From JAICYJ01 sp963766445 (lineage in GTDB: Bacteria > Actinomycetota > Thermoleophilia > Gaiellales > JAICJC01), in contig CAVXZW010000029.1 in the NCBI GenBank assembly GCA_963766445.1, positions 195,374-259,373 of the forward strand: a stretch of DNA of 64,000 bases, written 5' to 3'. The notes below the pieces were generated by a model. That model saw only the letters and a program-made list of their open reading frames with translations. It made no database searches and had not been told where the DNA came from. Shown in pieces: positions 8,795 to 17,855 of the stretch. Each line of letters begins with the position of its first letter. The first letter of the stretch is position 1. A program made the translations under genes and the position numbers.

Positions 8795-9249
8795 GCCACC
8801 GGCTCCGGGTCGCGCCACATGATCAGGGCATCCTCCCGGTTGTCGGTGTAGTAGCCGCGGCGGACGCCGGTCTCGACGAAGCCGAGGTCGCGGTAGAGGC
8901 CGATGGCGCTGTCGTTGGAGACGCGCACCTCGAGCGTGTAGCCGCGGTCGATGTCCTCGCCGGTCAGCTCGAACAGCCGCTCCAGCATCTGCCGGGCGAC
9001 GCCGCGGCCGCGCCAGGGCGCGTCGACGGCGACGTTCATGACGTGCCAGGCGTCGACGTAGCGGGCGACGATCAGGTAGCCGAGCATGTCCTCGCCCTGG
9101 AAGGCGCCGAGGCAGATGCCGCTAGGCTTGGACAGCTCGCCGGCGAACATCGACCGCGACCACGGGGTCGGGTAGGCGCGGCGCTCGATCCGCTCGATCG
9201 CATCGAGGTCGACCGGGCGCAGCGGCCGCACGTCGACGGCGGTCATCAT
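8791..9249 (-). CDS. rimI: Ribosomal protein S18 N-acetyltransferase-like GNAT enzyme
   Basis: A 152-residue GNAT acetyltransferase with the acetyl-CoA-binding loop WRGRGVARQMLE, the strand LEVRVSNDSAIGLYRDLGF and an aromatic C-terminus GVRRGYYTDNREDALIM, as in RimI. RimI acetylates the N-terminus of S18, although the enzyme may have other protein substrates. The ATG at 9249 overlaps the tsaB stop (ATGA; a second ATG at 9246 is possible). Its place between tsaB and tsaD is the arrangement common in actinobacteria. Confidence 0.88.
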   Translation of the reverse strand: MMTAVDVRPLRPVDLDAIERIERRAYPTPWSRSMFAGELSKPSGICLGAFQGEDMLGYLIVARYVDAWHVMNVAVDAPWRGRGVARQMLERLFELTGEDIDRGYTLEVRVSNDSAIGLYRDLGFVETGVRRGYYTDNREDALIMWRDPEPVA

Positions 9250-9869
9250 GAGGCGGCCCTCGCAGGGAACGACCGGTCGGCATCCGGCGCGCGCACGTAG
9301 AGCGGCTCGGGCGCGGCCCAGAGGTCCGACAGCGACGCGTGGTGGCGGGCCCACGGGGTGTGCAGCGGCGAGGCGTCGGGCGCGATCACGGCGACCGGCT
9401 CGAGCAGCTCGCGGTAGCGGACGGCGCCGTCGCCGGCCAGCGAAGTTCCGGGCGTGATCAGCTCGGCCAGGTGCGCGGGCGCGATCGCGCACAGGTCGAT
9501 GCCCGCCCCCTTGCAGAACACCTCGCCGCGGCGGGCATCGATGCAGGCCACGTCCACGCCGTCGCCGCAGAGCAGGGCGTCGAGCGTGCCGACGCCGTGG
9601 ACCGGCACGGACAGGGCGAAGCCAAGCGCGCGGGCAGACGCCAGGCCGATCCGCAGGCCGGTGAAGGTGCCCGGGCCGGTGCCGACCACGATCGCGTCCA
9701 GCTGCGACGGCTCGATGGCGGCCGTGCGCATGAGGTGGTCGACGTCGTCGAGCAGGTGCTGGGCGGCCGTGGAGCGGCCGGCCGTGGCGGACTCGGCCAG
9801 CACCTCGCGGTCCCGCCACAGGCAGGCGGTTGCAGTGTCAGTCGCGGTATCGAGCGAGAGCAGCAGCAA
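9246..9869 (-). CDS. tsaB: t6A synthesis scaffold protein TsaB
   Basis: A 207-residue ASKHA-fold protein that pairs with TsaD and TsaE in threonylcarbamoyl-adenosine (t6A) formation. It shows LLSLDTATDTATACLW at the N-terminus and GTGPGTFTGLRIGLASA, the most conserved TsaB segment. As usual for TsaB, the TsaD metal-binding histidines are absent. Its start overlaps the end of tsaE by 32 bp and its stop overlaps rimI, so the operon is tightly coupled. Confidence 0.9.
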   Translation of the reverse strand: MLLLSLDTATDTATACLWRDREVLAESATAGRSTAAQHLLDDVDHLMRTAAIEPSQLDAIVVGTGPGTFTGLRIGLASARALGFALSVPVHGVGTLDALLCGDGVDVACIDARRGEVFCKGAGIDLCAIAPAHLAELITPGTSLAGDGAVRYRELLEPVAVIAPDASPLHTPWARHHASLSDLWAAPEPLYVRAPDADRSFPARAAS

Positions 9870-10312
9870 GGGCGTTCAACAGACCCGAATCGTCGCAGGA
9901 CAGCGTGATCAGCCTAGCATCGCCCTGCAGGTGGTCGATGTCCACCGTGACACGCGGATCGGGCAGCAGCCCTGCCCCGGCGTCGGGCCACTCGACGAAC
10001 GCGATCGCATCCTCGAAGTAGGGCTCGAGGTCGGCCCATTCCTCGATGGTGAGGCCGCTCGAGCGGTAGAGGTCGAGGTGCGCGACGCTCATGCCGTTCG
10101 CCGCGTACCGGTTGCCGACCGTGTAGGTGGGGCTGGTGACCGGCTGCGCCACCCCGAGCGCACGCGCGGCGCCGCGCACGAAGGCGGTCTTCCCCACCCC
10201 CAGCTCGCCGCGCAGCCAGACCGAATCTCCCGGCTCGAGCCGGCTAGCGACCTCGGCCGCGATCGCCTCGGTATCGGTCGGCGACAGGGATGTCAGCGGG
10301 ACGGTTTGCCAC
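9838..10312 (-). CDS. tsaE: t6A synthesis ATPase TsaE, one base apparently missing near the start
   Basis: TsaE is the small P-loop ATPase of the t6A complex. It shows LRGELGVGKTAFVRGAARA (Walker A), VTSPTYTVGN and VAHLDLYR. The family-like N-terminus VPLTSLSPTDTEAIAAEVAS is open upstream but has no ATG, GTG or TTG in frame. A GTG at 10312, eight bases after a TATGGT -10 box, would be in frame if the AAA run at 10305-10307 had one more A, giving M-A-K-T-V-P-L. I place the start there by inference. The C-terminus overlaps tsaB. Confidence 0.82.
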
Positions 10313-10320
10313 GGCCACCG

Positions 10321-10351
10321 ACCATAGCCGCGGCCAGCGATGAGGTGTCAA
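10321..10351 (-). promoter_or_regulatory. Promoter of the tsaE-tsaB-rimI-tsaD operon
   Basis: TTGACA (10351-10346) and TATGGT (10326-10321) lie 19 bp apart on the minus strand, eight bases before the proposed GTG of tsaE. The -35 box is a perfect match to the primary sigma consensus. Confidence 0.6.
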
Positions 10352-10544
10352 ACACCGCTCCGGCCACCGTGGCATTTCGGAACCGACCTGGCGCAGATAC
10401 AGGAGCGCGCCGTGACAGCGGTTCATGGAGGACAGGCGCTTCGCCCAATTATTGGAGTCAGACACCGACCGCGCGGCGCCGGCATCTCGGCACGCAACCG
10501 TGACCGGTCGCGACCAAGCCGTGACGCCATCCCGCGGCCCGCGA

Positions 10545-11231
10545 CTAGAACTGGAAGGTCAGCTGGGCGTCGTCGAGCTCCAGCTCGGACGCCGGCGCGA
10601 CCGCCGCCGACATCGGCGCCGGCTGGGGCGCGGTCTCTGCCGCGGCACCGTCGCCTGCCAGCAGCGCCGGCAGCGCCGCGAAGTCGCTTCGCAGCATGTC
10701 CAGCATCGCCGGCGTGTAGAGCGCTGCCGCTGGGTGGTAGATCGGGAACAGCTGCACGGTGACGGCGCCGAACGTGTGCTCCTTGGCGCGTCCCCGCACC
10801 CGCGTGATGCCGAGCGGGCTGCCGGAGAGCAGCTTCGTGGCGAAGTTCCCTAGCGTGCAGATCACCCGGGGCCGGATCAGCTGGATCTGGTCGTACAGGT
10901 AGCCCTGACACGACTCGATCTCGGCCGGGAGCGGGTCTCGGTTCCCCGGTGGCCGGCACTTCAGCACGTTGGCGATGTACACCTGCTCTCGCGACAGCCC
11001 GATCTCCTCAAGCAGCGTCTCCAGCAGCCGGCCTGCCTGGCCGACGAACGGGATGCCCTGCTTGTCCTCGTGGAAACCGGGAGCCTCACCCACGAACATC
11101 AGGTCGGCGTCGGGCTCTCCACTGCCGACCACCACCTGGGTGCGGCTGCCGGCCAGGGCGCACCGCTCACAGCTCGCCCATTCCGCCGCCCGCCGCTCCA
11201 GTTCCTGACGTCGCGTGTCCGCATCGACCAC
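10545..11231 (-). CDS. Type-4 (iron-sulfur) uracil-DNA glycosylase
   Basis: A 228-residue family 4 UDG, which removes uracil from DNA. Active-site motif GEAPGFHEDKQGIPFVG and the second motif IYHPAA are present. Four cysteines for the 4Fe-4S cluster can be seen: CERC near the N-terminus, KCRPPGN, and ESCQGY. The C-terminus has a low-complexity Ala/Pro extension (roughly the last 40 residues) ending LTFQF. The GTG at 11231 was chosen because family similarity begins soon after. It is divergent from the DUF2520-panC-panB genes. Confidence 0.92.
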   Translation of the reverse strand: MVDADTRRQELERRAAEWASCERCALAGSRTQVVVGSGEPDADLMFVGEAPGFHEDKQGIPFVGQAGRLLETLLEEIGLSREQVYIANVLKCRPPGNRDPLPAEIESCQGYLYDQIQLIRPRVICTLGNFATKLLSGSPLGITRVRGRAKEHTFGAVTVQLFPIYHPAAALYTPAMLDMLRSDFAALPALLAGDGAAAETAPQPAPMSAAVAPASELELDDAQLTFQF

Positions 11232-11341
11232 GGCCCCGATTCTGGCAGGCCGGTCGGACGCATGATGTCCGACGGCGCTCGTACCGAGCCGCCGTGCGGC
11301 CGCCGCTCGGTAGAGTGCCAGGCCCGGGGGGCTTGCGCACC

Positions 11342-12066
11342 ATGCACACAACAACCGTTGTCATCGGGGCCGGCAGGGTGGGCCGCACCGTCGCAGCCCG
11401 TCTCAGCGGCGCGCGGCTGTACGGACGCGGACAGCAGCCCGACCTGGACGACTGCCGGCGCCTCCTGATCGCGACCCCCGACGCCGAGATCGAGCGGGTA
11501 TGCCGGGCGCTGGCTCCCGAGCTCGACCACGAGGCGTCGGTGATCCACTTCTCCGGCGCCACCTCGGTGCACGCGCTCGACGCCGCGCCGGGCCGACCGC
11601 ATGCGTCCATCCCATGCAGACGGTCTGGCCCGAGCTGGGACGCGACCAGCTCGAGGGCGCCTACGCCGCCGTCACCGGCGACGCGGCCGTCGGCGATGCG
11701 CTCGCCGTGCAGCTGGGCATGATTCCGTTCCCGCTGGCCGACGACCGCAAGCCGCTCTACCACGCGGCCTCGACCTTCGCCTCCAACTACCTGGTCACGA
11801 CCACGCAGGTCGCGGTCGGCCTGCTGGAGCGGGCCGGCCTCGATCGCGAGCTGGCGCTGCGCGCCCTGCGCCCGCTGCAGGACCGGACGCTGGACGTGGC
11901 CGGCCGCCGGCCCACCGGCCCGATCGCACGGGGCGACGCGGCCACCGTCGCCGCGCACCTGGAGGCGATCGGCCCCGACCTGCAGCCGCTCTACCGTGCG
12001 CTCGGCCGAGCCACGCTGCCGCTGGTCGATCCCGAGGCCGCCGACGCCGTTCGTGAGCTGCTGTGA
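11342..12066 (+). CDS. DUF2520 Rossmann-fold dehydrogenase-like protein, frame break near 11605
   Basis: The N-terminal part has an NAD(P) loop (TVVIGAGRVGRTVAARL) and VIHFSGATSVHALDAAPGRP. The second part, in another frame, begins HPMQTVWPELGRDQ and carries the helical DUF2520 domain (YHAASTFASNYLVTTTQ). Together they match Rossmann-DUF2520 proteins, which are often next to panC in actinobacteria and have been proposed, without proof known to me, as reductases of the pantothenate route. The break near 11605 looks like one missing base. The stop overlaps the panC GTG start (GTGA). Confidence 0.82.
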
Positions 12067-12783
12067 GCACCGGCCTCGTCCCCACCATGGGAGCGCTCCA
12101 CGACGGCCACCGCGCCCTGCTGCGTACCGCCCGCGCCGAGAACGGGCGCGTGGTGATGAGCCTGTTCGTGAACCCCACACAGTTCGGCCCCGGCGAGGAC
12201 TACCGCCAGCTATCCGCGCGACGCGCAGCGCGACCGGCGCATCGCAGCCGAGGAGGGCGTCGACGAGGTGTTCGTGCCGACGGTCGAGGAGATGTACCCG
12301 CCCGGCTTCTCGACGTCCGTCAGCGTGGGCGAGCTGGCCGATGTCTTCGAGGGCGCCTTCCGTCCCGGCCACTTCCTGGGCGTCGCGACGGTCGTCCTGA
12401 AGCTGTTGCTGCGGGTCGAGCCGGACCACGTCTACTTCGGGCAGAAGGACGCTCAGCAGCTGGCGGTGATCCGGCGCATGGTCCGCGACCTGGACGTTCC
12501 GGTGGACGTGCGCGCCGTCGCCACCCAGCGCGAACCCGACGGTCTCGCCATGTCCTCCCGCAACGTCTACCTCGACGCCGAGCAGCGCAGCCGTGCGGCC
12601 AGCCTGTGTCGAGCGCTGGAGCTGCGCGACCCGCAGCTGGTGGAGGGCGACCTCGACTACTTCGAGGTGGTCGAACCGGACACATTCGAACCCTGCGCAG
12701 CCCGCGCGGGGGCGCTGCTGGTCGCGGCCGCGCGCTTCGGCGGCACCCGACTGATCGACAACATCGTCCTGGAGGCTCCGTGA
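12063..12783 (+). CDS. panC: Pantothenate synthetase, one extra base near 12210; compact form
   Basis: PanC condenses pantoate and beta-alanine with ATP. Visible are GLVPTMGALHDGH (HIGH-type), SLFVNPTQFGPGEDY, FGQKDAQQLAVIRRM and SSRNVYLD. The frame changes at CAG-C-TAT near 12210, where one C appears to be extra; the second frame then reads RIAAEEGVDEVFVPTVEEMY. Two oddities: the protein lacks the roughly 20 residues that usually precede the HIGH motif. The region between RALELR and LDYFEVVEPD is also about 30-40 residues shorter than usual. The GTG start overlaps the DUF2520 stop, and the stop overlaps panB. Confidence 0.88.
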
Positions 12784-13658
12784 AACTCTCGCTCCCAGCG
12801 CTTCGTGAGATGAAGCGCGACGGCCGGCCGATCGTGATGATAACGGCCTACGACCATCCCAGCGGCCGCATCGTCGACGCCGCCGGGGTCGACCTGGTGC
12901 TGGTCGGCGACTCGGCGGCCAACGTCGTGCTCGGCCACGAGTCGACCGTGCCCGCCACGATGGACGAGATGACGATGCTGACCGCGGCCGTCAACCGCGG
13001 CGTCGAGAACGCGCTGGTGGTCGGCGACCTGCCGTTCATGAGCTACCAGGTGTCCGACGCCGAGGCGGTGGCCAACGCCGGACGGCTGATCAAGGACGGC
13101 GGCGCCGACGTGGTCAAGCTGGAAGGTGCCGGGCCCTCGCTGGAGCGCGTGCGGGCGCTGGTCTCGGCCGGCATCGGCGTGATGGGCCACGTCGGGTTGA
13201 CGCCGCAGACGGCGACGGCACTGGGCGGCCACAAGGCGCAGGGCCGCCAGGCCGACGCCGCGCGCCGGCTGTTCCTGGACGCGATCTCGCTGGAACGAGC
13301 GGGCTGCTTCGCGCTGGTGCTGGAGGCGGTGCCGGCGCCGGTCGCGACCACCATCAGCCGGCGGCTCACGATCCCCACCATCGGCATCGGGTCCGGCCCC
13401 GGCACCGACGGCCAGGTGCTGGTGCTGCACGACATGCTCGGCATCCCGGGCGACGGATCCGAGCCGCGCTTCGTCAAACGGTATGCCGAGATCGGCGAGC
13501 TGATGGGAGCGGCCGTCGCCGCCTACGCCACCGAGGTGCGCAACCACGTGTACCCGGCCGAGGAACACACCTACACGATCCCGCCCGAAGAGCTCGAGGC
13601 GTTCCAGAACGCGGTCGACGCGGGGTCGATCGACGAGAACACGCTGGCGGACTGGTAG
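12780..13658 (+). CDS. panB: 3-methyl-2-oxobutanoate hydroxymethyltransferase
   Basis: PanB makes ketopantoate from 2-oxoisovalerate and methylene-tetrahydrofolate, the first step of pantothenate synthesis. The 292-residue TIM-barrel protein shows IVMITAYDHPSGRIVD, LVGDSAANVVLGH (metal Asp), VVGDLPFMSYQ, VVKLEGAGPS, GHVGLTPQT and IGIGSGPGTDGQVLV. The GTG start overlaps the panC stop and has GGAGG six bases upstream. With DUF2520 and panC it forms one operon; panD is not in the window. Confidence 0.95.
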   Translation: MKLSLPALREMKRDGRPIVMITAYDHPSGRIVDAAGVDLVLVGDSAANVVLGHESTVPATMDEMTMLTAAVNRGVENALVVGDLPFMSYQVSDAEAVANAGRLIKDGGADVVKLEGAGPSLERVRALVSAGIGVMGHVGLTPQTATALGGHKAQGRQADAARRLFLDAISLERAGCFALVLEAVPAPVATTISRRLTIPTIGIGSGPGTDGQVLVLHDMLGIPGDGSEPRFVKRYAEIGELMGAAVAAYATEVRNHVYPAEEHTYTIPPEELEAFQNAVDAGSIDENTLADW

Positions 13659-13723
13659 GCGCCCGCGGCCGCCACCGAAATCAAGCAAATTCGGTCAGGC
13701 ACCCGCGTGGCACGGGTGGCAGG

Positions 13724-14621
13724 ATGTCGAACATGATCACCTCCGACTGGCTGCAGTGGCTGCTCGACATCGTCGAGCGCAGTCTCGCCCAGCCCAATCT
13801 GAACGGCGAGCAGCTGGCCGGCCCGGCGGCTGTTAATGGAGCGCGCCGCGCACCATCTCGCCACCCGTGACGATCAGGTGATCGCCGTCGCGCTGGATGC
13901 CGGGTAAGGGTCGCCCGAGGCCTTTGCCCGTGCCTTCTCGCGGGCCTACGGAGTGGCGCCGTCGGCCTACCGCCGCCCGGCGCCGAGCCACGAGCTGCTC
14001 GGCGCGAGCGGCGTGCACTTCCATCCACCGGGTGGGCTGCGCCTGCCACCGACCACGAGGAGCACCCCCATGGACGTCTTGACCCGCATGGTCGACCACC
14101 ACCTGTGGCTGGTCGGCGAGATCGTCGACCGCACCGCTCGTGTCGACGATGCCACCCTCGACCGGCCGATCGAGCTGTCGGTAGAGTCGATCGATTGCGA
14201 CCCGACGCTGCGCAGCATCACCGACCGGTTGGTGTCGCAGCCTGAGATCTGGAACACCGCCGTCGAGGGCGGCACGGCGATGCCGCCGTAGGGCGACACC
14301 AGCAGCCAGGGCATGCGCGACCGCTTTTGGCGTGGCCGCCCCGAGCTTCCGGCGGCTGGTGATGACTCCGGTGACGGAGGGTCGGTCCGACGAGACGTTC
14401 GTCGACGCCGTCTGCGACCCGCCCGAGACGTTCACGTACGGCGGCATCGTCGCGCACATGCTGACCTTCGCAGCGGTGCGTTGCACGCTCGCGATCGGAG
14501 CGCTCACGAGTGCCGGAATCGACGACCTCGGCTCAGGCGATCCGATGCGTCATGTCGGCGGATCGGGGTCCCCGACGCTTCCACGATCGAGCGGCGGCCG
14601 GCCAGCGGTTAGCATGCGGCC
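13724..14621 (+). pseudogene. Broken AraC-type regulator with a C-terminal DinB-like domain
   Basis: Remains of one protein can be read in several frames. The first is SDWLQWLLDIVERSLAQPN, where the first helix region meets a stop after a shift near 13827. The AraC recognition region FARAFSRAYGVAPSAYRR follows, with a TAA where GYGSPE is expected (about 13906). Next comes MDVLTRMVDHHLWLVGEIVDR from 14070, a DinB-like four-helix segment, ending at an in-frame TAG at 14289-14291. A last piece, FRRLVMTPVTEGRSDETF and YGGIVAHMLTFAAVR, lies in a different frame up to 14620. Two stops plus two shifts make real decay likely here, unlike the single-base breaks elsewhere. Confidence 0.75.
14610..14615 (+). 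promoter_or_regulatory. -10 box of the glyoxalase gene, leaderless spacing
   Basis: TAGCAT ends six bases before the ATG at 14622; there is no Shine-Dalgarno. Confidence 0.5.
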
Positions 14622-15008
14622 ATGACCACATTCCTCCATACCATGGTGCGGATCACCGACCCCGAGCGCAGCCGCGCCTTCTACACCGCGCTCGGCTTCG
14701 AGCCCGGCAAGGAGTCGCCGATCGTGCGCAACGGCGAGCTCGAGGCCACGAACTACTTCTTTGGCGTGGGCGGCATGCCCGACGTGCTGGAGTTGACGCT
14801 GAACCACGACGGCCGCACGTACGACAACGGCACCGGCTACGGCCATATCGCGATCGGCGTGCCCGATCTCGACGCCACCCTGGCGGAGCTCAAGCAGCAG
14901 GGCATCGAGCCGGAGCGCCCGCCCTACACGGTCAGCGACGGCGGCTCACGGCTGTGCTTCGTGCGCGACCCGGACGATTACCGAGTCGAGATCATCGAGC
15001 GGGGCTGA
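14622..15008 (+). CDS. VOC-family protein, glyoxalase I-like
   Basis: A 128-residue vicinal-oxygen-chelate protein with two beta-alpha-beta-beta-beta modules. The four usual metal ligands are visible: His in FLHTMVRI, Glu in VLELTLNHDG, His in GYGHIAIG and Glu in DYRVEIIERG. This supports an active lactoylglutathione-lyase-like enzyme, though actinobacteria often lack glutathione, so the physiological thiol is open. Fragments resembling its C-terminal tail recur at 15599-15662 and 16182-16232. The start follows a TAGCAT box by six bases (leaderless). Confidence 0.88.
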   Translation: MTTFLHTMVRITDPERSRAFYTALGFEPGKESPIVRNGELEATNYFFGVGGMPDVLELTLNHDGRTYDNGTGYGHIAIGVPDLDATLAELKQQGIEPERPPYTVSDGGSRLCFVRDPDDYRVEIIERG

Positions 15009-15081
15009 CTGGCAGGTCATACAGGCAGCACGTCAGTCGCGTACGGTGGGCGCTTCGCGCTGATAGAGGGAGGTGTCACCG

Positions 15082-15567
15082 ATGGCTGATTCACCTGAGC
15101 GGAAGACCGTCGACCTGTCCGCATATCCGGATCTTGTGGTGATCTACCTGGGCATGCGGGTCGAGGAACCGCGAGGACTTGAAACCCTCAAGGCTCTGCG
15201 GCCTCAGATTGACGCCACGGTTGCGGAGCAGCCGGACGGGCTGCTTCTGCACGAACGGCTCGTCTACGGGGATGACCCACCGCACACGGGCATGCGCCAG
15301 TACTGGCGCGATTTCGAATCACTCCAGGCCTGGACCAAGACGCTGCCCCACAAGCGGTGGTGGACCGACTACCTGCGAGACCGGGGCGGCACGTCCTTCT
15401 GGCACGAGACGTACTTCCGGCGCGGCGGGTTCGAGTCGATCTTCGTCGACGTGGAGCCTGGCGTCGGGCTGGCGCAATTCGCGCCCACGCGGCCCGCGAT
15501 TGGCCCAATGCTCGGGGCTCGCGCACGCGCCGACGCCGACCGGTCAGAAGCCGGCGTGACCGCTTGA
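15082..15567 (+). CDS. DUF4188-like protein
   Basis: A protein of about 161 residues resembling DUF4188 (monooxygenase-like ferredoxin-fold) proteins: YPDLVVIYLGMRVEEP, then LLLHERLVYGDDPP, MRQYWRDFESLQAWTK, SFWHETYFRRGGFESIF and PGVGLAQFAP. Function in this family is not established. ATG 15082 is preceded by GGAGGT seven bases upstream, which decides it over GTG at 15073. A truncated copy of its N-terminus occurs at 23974-24075. Confidence 0.8.
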   Translation: MADSPERKTVDLSAYPDLVVIYLGMRVEEPRGLETLKALRPQIDATVAEQPDGLLLHERLVYGDDPPHTGMRQYWRDFESLQAWTKTLPHKRWWTDYLRDRGGTSFWHETYFRRGGFESIFVDVEPGVGLAQFAPTRPAIGPMLGARARADADRSEAGVTA

Positions 15568-15598
15568 GCGCCGGCTCGACCCGCCACACGCTCGATCC

Positions 15599-15662
15599 AT
15601 CGGCGTACTGTGCCTGGACGAGTACCGGGTCGAGTTGATCAAGCGGGGAACGGTGCGCTGAG
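15599..15662 (+). repeat. Remnant of a VOC C-terminal tail, copy 1
   Basis: The frame reads I-G-V-L-C-L-D-E-Y-R-V-E-L-I-K-R-G and ends in TGA. It is similar to the tail of the glyoxalase at 14622 (DDYRVEIIERG) and to a second remnant at 16182-16232. No gene body precedes it. The two remnants bracket the PIN-domain gene as direct repeats. Confidence 0.6.
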
Positions 15663-15718
15663 GGTGCTTGGCGACGCCCCATCTTTGGTGGGGGCGAGAC
15701 GTACGTCGCCAAGCCGGG

Positions 15719-15724
15719 TAGCAT
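15719..15724 (+). promoter_or_regulatory. -10 box of the PIN gene, leaderless spacing
   Basis: TAGCAT ends seven bases before the ATG at 15732, with no ribosome site. Confidence 0.45.
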
Positions 15725-15731
15725 CTTCAGA

Positions 15732-16132
15732 ATGACGCGGTTCGTCGTGGACTGTCAGACGCTGCTGCGGATCGCTGCCGGCGAGGTTGAGGTGGCCGCT
15801 GAGCACCAGCTTGTGGCGCCGACGCTCGTTCGCTCGCAGGCGCTGGCGGAGCTGTACGAGTCGGCCCGGCAAGGTGAGATCTCGGCGGCTGAGGGCGTCG
15901 AGCGCGTAACGCGGATCAACTCGCTGAAGGTTCGCTTCCTCGGAGACAAGGTGCTCCAGCGACAGCATGGAAGGTCGCCGACGAGTTGGGATGGGAGACA
16001 ACGTACGACGCCGAGTATGTGGCGCTGACGAAGCTCCAGGCGGATGCCTTCGTGACGTCTGACCGCGAGCTCGCACGGGCGGTCTCGGGCCTCGTCCAGA
16101 CGGCGACGGTCGACGCACTCCGCGTTTCCTGA
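15732..16132 (+). CDS. PIN-domain toxin-like ribonuclease, frame break near 15962
   Basis: The first frame reads RFVVDCQTLLRIAAGEV, with the first acidic PIN residue, and LVRSQALAELYESAR with the conserved Glu. After a one-base loss near 15962 it continues AWKVADELGWETTYDAEYV, LTKLQADAFVTSDRELARA, with the last acidic residues, to a stop at 16130. Joined, it is about 133 residues, the usual VapC length. VapC toxins cut tRNA or rRNA. No antitoxin gene is visible upstream (only about 70 bp to the VOC remnant) or downstream, so it is an orphan. VOC-tail repeats flank it. Confidence 0.72.
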
Positions 16133-16181
16133 CCGACGCGATGGCATCGCCGGTGGGCCCTCAATCGCACGTCAGCGCGCC

Positions 16182-16232
16182 GGCGTGCTGTCTCTGGACG
16201 ACTACCGGGTCGAGATCATCGAACGCAGCTAG
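16182..16232 (+). repeat. Remnant of a VOC C-terminal tail, copy 2
   Basis: The frame reads G-V-L-S-L-D-D-Y-R-V-E-I-I-E-R-S and ends in TAG. It is the partner of the remnant at 15599-15662; about three quarters of some 46 aligned bases agree by eye. Confidence 0.6.
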
Positions 16233-16627
16233 CTTTGCGCGAAGTCGAACACGCTCGGCTCGGCGCCGTCGCCGTCGATCAATCCGTCGGTCGGCTGTAC
16301 AGGATCGCTGAATGGGCCTTCCCCCGGCCGGGCGCCGACCACCCCACGACATGACCGCTTCTCCGCCGGTTCGGGCGGTTCGAACAGCAGCGAGCGGGCG
16401 CCGCGACTCGCATCTTCGCCAACCTGGACTTGACAAGTTCTTAGAATTGCATGAGCATCGTGGTCTGCTGACCGACGGCAACGATGTAGGACGGCTCCCG
16501 CGTCGGAATATACGAGGGATAACTGGTGGCTCAGGGGGATGGTCAACCGGCGTAGGACGCGGTTGCGGACGTCCTGCCATCGCCGGTCAGGAACGTGATC
16601 GAATCGACCCCGCGCTTAAGGACGTTC
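16233..16627 (+). other. Intergenic stretch without a recognisable gene
   Basis: No conserved protein is visible. A 105-codon minus-strand frame (16229-16546) has no recognisable motif. An isolated TTGACA near 16430 is not followed by a -10 box at normal spacing. The segment holds the upstream region of the flavoprotein cluster, whose promoter I could not place. Confidence 0.5.
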
Positions 16628-17855
16628 ATGGACCACACAAATATCGCCATCATCGGTGCCGGACCCCACGGGATCGCGGCTGCGGCCCACCTGCGCCGCG
16701 CATCGGTTGAATGCCACGTGATTGGATCCCCGATGTCGTTCTGGCAAACGATGCCGGAAGGCATGTTGCTGCGATCGAACCGGACGGCGACATCGATCGC
16801 CGAGTACGACGGCCCGCTCTCGCTGGAGAGCTACTACGCCGGGCGCGGGCAGCCGCTCGAACTGCCGGTTCCGCTCGACGACTTCGTGAGTTACGGCCTG
16901 TGGGTGCAGCAGCAGGTCGCGCCGGACATCGATGAACGCGTCGTCTCATCGGTGCACGCCCAGGCGGACGGCTTCGTGCTGACCATGGCGGATGGTGAAC
17001 AGCTGTCGGCTCGGAGGGTCGTGGTGGCTGCGGGGATCGCCGATTTCATTCACCGTCCCGGCGTCTGCCGCACGCTGCCACCGGAGATCGCCTCGCACAC
17101 TGCCGACCACCGCGACCTCTCCGTGTTCAGCGGCCGCCGGGTGCTGGTGGTCGGCGGCGGCCAGAGCGCACTCGAGTCGGCAGCGTTGCTTCATGAGTCC
17201 GGAGCCGACGTCGAGGTCGTGGTGCGCAGAGACCACCTCAACTGGCTGCACGGCGGCAAGTACCACCGCAAGCTCGGTCGGTATGCGCGCCTCGTGTACG
17301 CGCCGACCGACGTCGGGTCCGATGGGGCTGTCGCGGATCGTCGCCGTGCCGAACGCATTCCGGCGACTCCCGCGCCAGTTGCAGAACCCGATCGCATACC
17401 GGTCGATCCGCCCAGCCGGGGCAGCGTGGCTGCAGCCAAGGCTCGAGCACGTTCCAATCCACCTCGGCCGGGTGGTGAGCCAGGCGGCGACGGTCGGGTC
17501 GAGTGTGAGGGTCGGGCTCGACGATGGCAGCAACCATGACGTTGATCACGTGATGTTCGGTACCGGCTACCGGGTCGATGTGGCCCGTTACCCATTCCTG
17601 GACGGCCGGCTCGTTGAGCGGGTCAGGCGCGTCGAGGGCTATCCCGTGCTGCAGGCGGGAATGGAGTCATCGGTTCCGGGGCTGCACTTCCTTGGCGCAC
17701 CGGCCGCTTGGAGCTTCGGCCCGATCATGCGGTTCGTCGCCGGCGGATGGTTCGGCGGCCGGTCGCTGACGCAGGCGGTTACCCGCCGCACCACGCCCGA
17801 TGCGCCCCGGCCCGCACCGGCAGGTGTTCCGGTCGGCGACGGGCGGGCCCCGTGA
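16628..17855 (+). CDS. FAD/NAD(P)-binding oxidoreductase, extra base near 17316
   Basis: A flavoprotein of about 408 residues. The FAD loop NIAIIGAGPHGIAAAAHLRR is at the N-terminus, followed by SFWQTMPEGMLLRSNRTATS, VVVAAGIADFIHRPG, a second dinucleotide loop RRVLVVGGGQSALESAALL, and DVEVVVRRDHLNWL. After VYAPTDVG the frame changes at GGG 17314-17316 (one extra G) and continues as PMGLSRIVAVPNAFRRLPRQ, with DHVMFGTGYRVDVARYPFL near the C-terminus. It resembles flavin monooxygenase/thioredoxin-reductase-like enzymes; the substrate is unknown. AAGGA precedes ATG 16628. It is coupled by GTGA to the ATP-grasp gene. Confidence 0.85.

Noticed and set aside
16229..16546. 105-codon minus-strand frame
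   Set aside because: No recognisable motif, no ribosome site, overlaps the VOC remnant.
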